Origin: CAZFIO01 sp964519585
GTDB lineage: Bacteria; Bacillota; Clostridia; Tissierellales; Tissierellaceae
DNA: 15,997 nucleotides
NCBI GenBank assembly: GCA_964519585.1
Contig: CAZFIO010000029.1
Coordinates: forward strand, 1-15,997
Direction: 5' to 3'
The position numbers and the translations under genes are program-made. Below the pieces are notes generated by a model, which was not told where the DNA came from, searched no databases, and worked only from the letters and a program-made list of their open reading frames with translations. Below are positions 14,164 through 15,997 of the stretch, one piece after another. Each line of letters begins with the position of its first letter. The first letter of the stretch is position 1.

Positions 14164-14243
14164 ATTGTTTAACCATTGTTTAACCATTGTTTAACCATTG
14201 TTTAACTATCGTTTAACTACTATTGTTCAACTATTGTTAAATT
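14164..14243 (+). repeat. 11-bp tandem repeat array directly after flgE
   Basis: Seven units of 11 bases on the plus strand: ATTGTTTAACC three times (14164-14196), ATTGTTTAACT, ATCGTTTAACT, a 3-base insertion (14219-14221), ATTGTTCAACT and ATTGTTAAATT. The last unit reaches the flgE stop codon (14242-14244). The exact copies lie farthest from flgE, and the divergent copies nearest to it. Confidence 0.85.
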
Positions 14244-15180
14244 ATCTCTTTAGATTTATTAGTTCCATTAGCATTTCATCAGAGGTGGTTATGGATCTTG
14301 AGTTGGCCTGATAAGCCCTGCTGGTGATTATCATTTCTGTAAATTCATTGGCCAAGTCAACATTGCTCATTTCTAGAAAGGACTGACGCATAAATCCGTA
14401 GCCTGCTCCACCTGGTAGACCATATTCAGGTTCTCCTGAGTTATTTGAATTTAGGTAGTTATTGTTGCCTACTTTTGTGAGCCCTTCAGGGTTATTGAAT
14501 TTGGTTAGAGCAACATAACCTAGGGTTACAGCTATGGCTTCTTGATTTCCTGCGTTAGAGTATATACCTACTACCTTCCCTGTAGAGTCAATGGAGAATT
14601 CTTGGAGTTCGTAATTTTCAGAACCTGAAGCCCCAACTGTACCATCTGGTTGAACCCATTGGTAAACCTTAAGTTTTTTTAGTCCTCCTGTTGTATAAGA
14701 AGTCTCGCCATCTGTTGAAATATTTATATGTGCGAAATCACCATTACTATGACCACCTTCTACCCCATATCCTAACAATGGCAAGCCACTGGCATTTATC
14801 AAGAGTCCTTCATGGTCTGTAAAGAAGGCCCCATCTCTACTATAGTATTCTACACCGCCTGCACCCTGAAGTATAAAAAACCCTTCTCCTTCCAGTGCAA
14901 AGTCCATATTTCTACCTGTAGATTGCAGAGCTCCTCCACCCATCATGGTATCTATGGAACCTACTCTTACTCCTAGTCCCACCTGCTGAGGGTTTACCCC
15001 TCCTAGGCCACCACTTGGCCCCATTGCATTTGCTATGGTTTGGCTTATCATGTCTTGGAATTTTACCCTTGATGATTTAAAGCCCGTTGTATTTACATTG
15101 GCAATATTGTTTGCCACTACGTCCATTTTCGTTTGGAAACTTCTCATTCCACTTACACCTGCATACAAAGATCTTAACAT
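14242..15180 (-). CDS. flgE: Flagellar hook protein FlgE
   Basis: 312-residue hook protein, polymerised under the FlgD cap into the flexible hook. The N-terminus MLRSLYAGVSGMRSFQTKMD with ANNIANVNTTGFK (23-35) is textbook. DFALEGEGFFIL and EYYSRDGAFFTDHEGLLINASG follow. The C-terminus has FLEMSNVDLANEFTEMIITSRAYQANSRSI and DEMLMELINLKR. The protein is short next to enterobacterial FlgE (about 400) and lacks a large variable D2 insertion, which is common in Gram-positives. AAGGAGG precedes the ATG. It follows the TIGR02530-type gene by 72 bases, and an 11-bp tandem repeat begins at its stop codon. FlgE rather than FlgG is supported by the FlgD neighbour and by the separate rod genes downstream. 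Confidence 0.93.
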   Translation of the reverse strand: MLRSLYAGVSGMRSFQTKMDVVANNIANVNTTGFKSSRVKFQDMISQTIANAMGPSGGLGGVNPQQVGLGVRVGSIDTMMGGGALQSTGRNMDFALEGEGFFILQGAGGVEYYSRDGAFFTDHEGLLINASGLPLLGYGVEGGHSNGDFAHINISTDGETSYTTGGLKKLKVYQWVQPDGTVGASGSENYELQEFSIDSTGKVVGIYSNAGNQEAIAVTLGYVALTKFNNPEGLTKVGNNNYLNSNNSGEPEYGLPGGAGYGFMRQSFLEMSNVDLANEFTEMIITSRAYQANSRSITTSDEMLMELINLKR

Positions 15181-15252
15181 TTATCTTTCCTCCTTAAGTG
15201 TGAACCACATCAATCAGTCAGTGGTCCCATGGCTTCCCTAAGGTCCAGCCAT

Positions 15253-15618
15253 TTATTTTATTATCAAAGCACTATCAATATTTGTTACAATATCCATCTT
15301 GTCCCTATCCATGGCAGTGATTATGGTCCTATTTTTTATTGATGCTATTAGGGCCATATCCCTATAGAAAATCAGACTTTCCTTAGCACCCTTTTTTTCT
15401 AGGTTGCTTATGGCACCCTTTAGGGCTTCCATATCATTTTCTTCTAGGTTTATATTCCTTTCCTCAATCCTTTCCTTGGCATGGGCTGAGATTTTTACAC
15501 CCTCATCCTTCTGCAACTCTTCATAAAGGTATTTCTGGAAGGAAATATTTCTATCTACCTTGGACTTGTTTTTTTGATTCGTTTCAGTTTGTAGGTTTCT
15601 ATTTATTCTCATATTCAT
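15253..15618 (-). CDS. Flagellar operon protein, TIGR02530 type
   Basis: 121-residue, charged, soluble protein with no membrane helix. The core ISAHAKERIEERNINLEENDMEALKGAISNLEKKGAKESLIFYRDMALIASIKNRTIITAMDR (about 43-105) matches what I know of the TIGR02530 'flagellar operon protein' family. That family is found between flgD and flgE in Firmicutes and some other phyla and has no established biochemical role. The first 40 residues are polar, rich in Asn and Lys, and probably disordered. The ATG overlaps the flgD stop as ATGA, with GAGGTG upstream, so translation is likely coupled to flgD. A link to hook assembly is suggested by position only. Confidence 0.8.
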   Translation of the reverse strand: MNMRINRNLQTETNQKNKSKVDRNISFQKYLYEELQKDEGVKISAHAKERIEERNINLEENDMEALKGAISNLEKKGAKESLIFYRDMALIASIKNRTIITAMDRDKMDIVTNIDSALIIK

Positions 15619-15997
15619 TCTGACACCTCTGGATCTTCTAGCTCTGGTTCTATATCCTCAGGCTCTTTTACCCTAGGACTTCCTACTTCCATTACATCTC
15701 CCATAGGATATTCCTTGCCATTTACCAAGATACTTATATGGCCACCCTTAAATCTTACCCTGTCAACTGTCCCTGAAGTGGTTATATATTCTCCCTTGTC
15801 ATCTGTTTCCCAGGTGTTTATAGTTACTTCCTTACCTATTAGGGAAAAAGAATACTGCTGCTGTCCCATAAGGTTCAGGAGTCCTATACCCTCTGCTATA
15901 GTAGACATTTGTTCCAAGGTAGAGAATTGAGCCATTTGAGAAATATAGTCAGTCTTGCTTCCTCCTTCACTCCCCCCCATAGGGTTAATGTTCTGGA
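15615..15997 (-). CDS. flgD: Flagellar hook cap/assembly protein FlgD, C-terminal part
   Basis: Partial gene; the frame is open through the right edge (in-frame QNINPM precedes the visible ATG), so the true start lies outside. About 127 residues are visible. SKTDYISQMAQFSTLEQM, shortly after NPMGGS, corresponds to the FlgD hallmark QDPLNPM...FIAQMAQFSSLEQM. GKEVTINTWETDDKGEYITTSGTVDRVRFKGGHISILVNGKEYPMGDVMEV is the short beta region. The acidic tail EPEDIEPELEDPEVSE is unusual-looking but plausible. FlgD caps the growing hook so that FlgE subunits fold in place. Like Bacillus FlgD, it lacks the long FlgD-Ig domains of enterobacteria. A run of seven C on the plus strand (15972-15978) lies at MGGS. 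Confidence 0.9.
   Translation of the reverse strand, partial: QNINPMGGSEGGSKTDYISQMAQFSTLEQMSTIAEGIGLLNLMGQQQYSFSLIGKEVTINTWETDDKGEYITTSGTVDRVRFKGGHISILVNGKEYPMGDVMEVGSPRVKEPEDIEPELEDPEVSE

Larger units (their letters stand above)
13802..14241. other. Repeat-filled intergenic gap inside the fla operon
   Basis: This 440-base gap between flgE and flbD is the only sizeable break in an otherwise tightly packed operon. From left to right it holds the flbD ribosome binding site, three 11-bp repeats (13813-13845), an inverted-repeat element with GGGTGGAC arms, a TGTCATT palindromic element, a short unassigned stretch (about 14118-14163) and seven more 11-bp units up to the flgE stop. A 60-codon open frame at 13838-14020 is repeat sequence, not a gene. 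No clear terminator or sigma-A promoter was found. Confidence 0.7.

Noticed and set aside
14164..14243. CRISPR array
   Set aside because: The units are 11 bases, directly adjacent with no spacers, and there are no cas genes.
15181..15252. Weak hairpin (ACCAC/GTGGT) in the short leader before flgE
   Set aside because: Only a 5-bp stem with no U tract; more likely chance than a terminator or regulatory element.

Overview
The window is an AT-rich stretch from a motile, low-GC Gram-positive bacterium, most likely an anaerobic member of the Clostridia or Tissierellia. The evidence is a fla operon in Clostridium-type gene order, strong purine-rich Shine-Dalgarno sequences, TTG and GTG starts, a SwrD/FlbD and a SwrB-like protein, and the start of a NuoE/HydC-type ferredoxin gene. 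Almost everything lies on the minus strand. The species cannot be fixed from the sequence alone.

Read in the direction of transcription (right to left), the operon runs: flgD (cut by the window edge), a TIGR02530-type flagellar operon gene, flgE, a 440-base repeat-filled gap, flbD/swrD, motA, motB, fliL, fliO, fliP, fliQ, fliR, flhB, flhA, flhF, flhG, a PilZ gene of YcgR/YpfB type, fliA/sigD, a SwrB-like membrane protein, a small unknown membrane protein, and two rod genes (flgF-like and flgG-like). Many junctions overlap by 4 to 16 bases (flgD/TIGR02530, flbD/motA, motA/motB, motB/fliL, fliO/fliP, flhA/flhF, flhF/flhG), which suggests translational coupling. The products cover hook assembly and hook (FlgD, FlgE), stator (MotA, MotB, FliL, with FlbD as a probable torque factor), the type III export gate (FliO/P/Q/R, FlhB, FlhA), placement and number control (FlhF, FlhG), c-di-GMP sensing (PilZ), the late-gene sigma factor (FliA) and the distal and proximal rod. 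The switch genes fliM and fliN/fliY and all che genes are absent from the window.

The left end lies outside the flagellar operon. A DUF1294 membrane protein gene on the plus strand converges on flgG. A divergent minus-strand gene with a recognisable sigma-A promoter runs off the left edge and encodes the N-terminus of a NuoE-like subunit.

The most unusual content is in the gaps. The flgE-flbD gap holds inverted 11-bp-period tandem repeats at its two ends, with two different palindromic repeat elements between them. The gap left of the DUF1294 gene holds an inverted pair of 7-bp-period tandem tracts with the same layout. A REP-like TAACACA...TGTGTTA element sits on the stop codon of flgG. Other points worth a look are an altered G3 motif in FlhF (DTLGTS), a MotB membrane motif of the sodium-stator type, and a small membrane protein whose best ribosome binding site points at an ATT codon.
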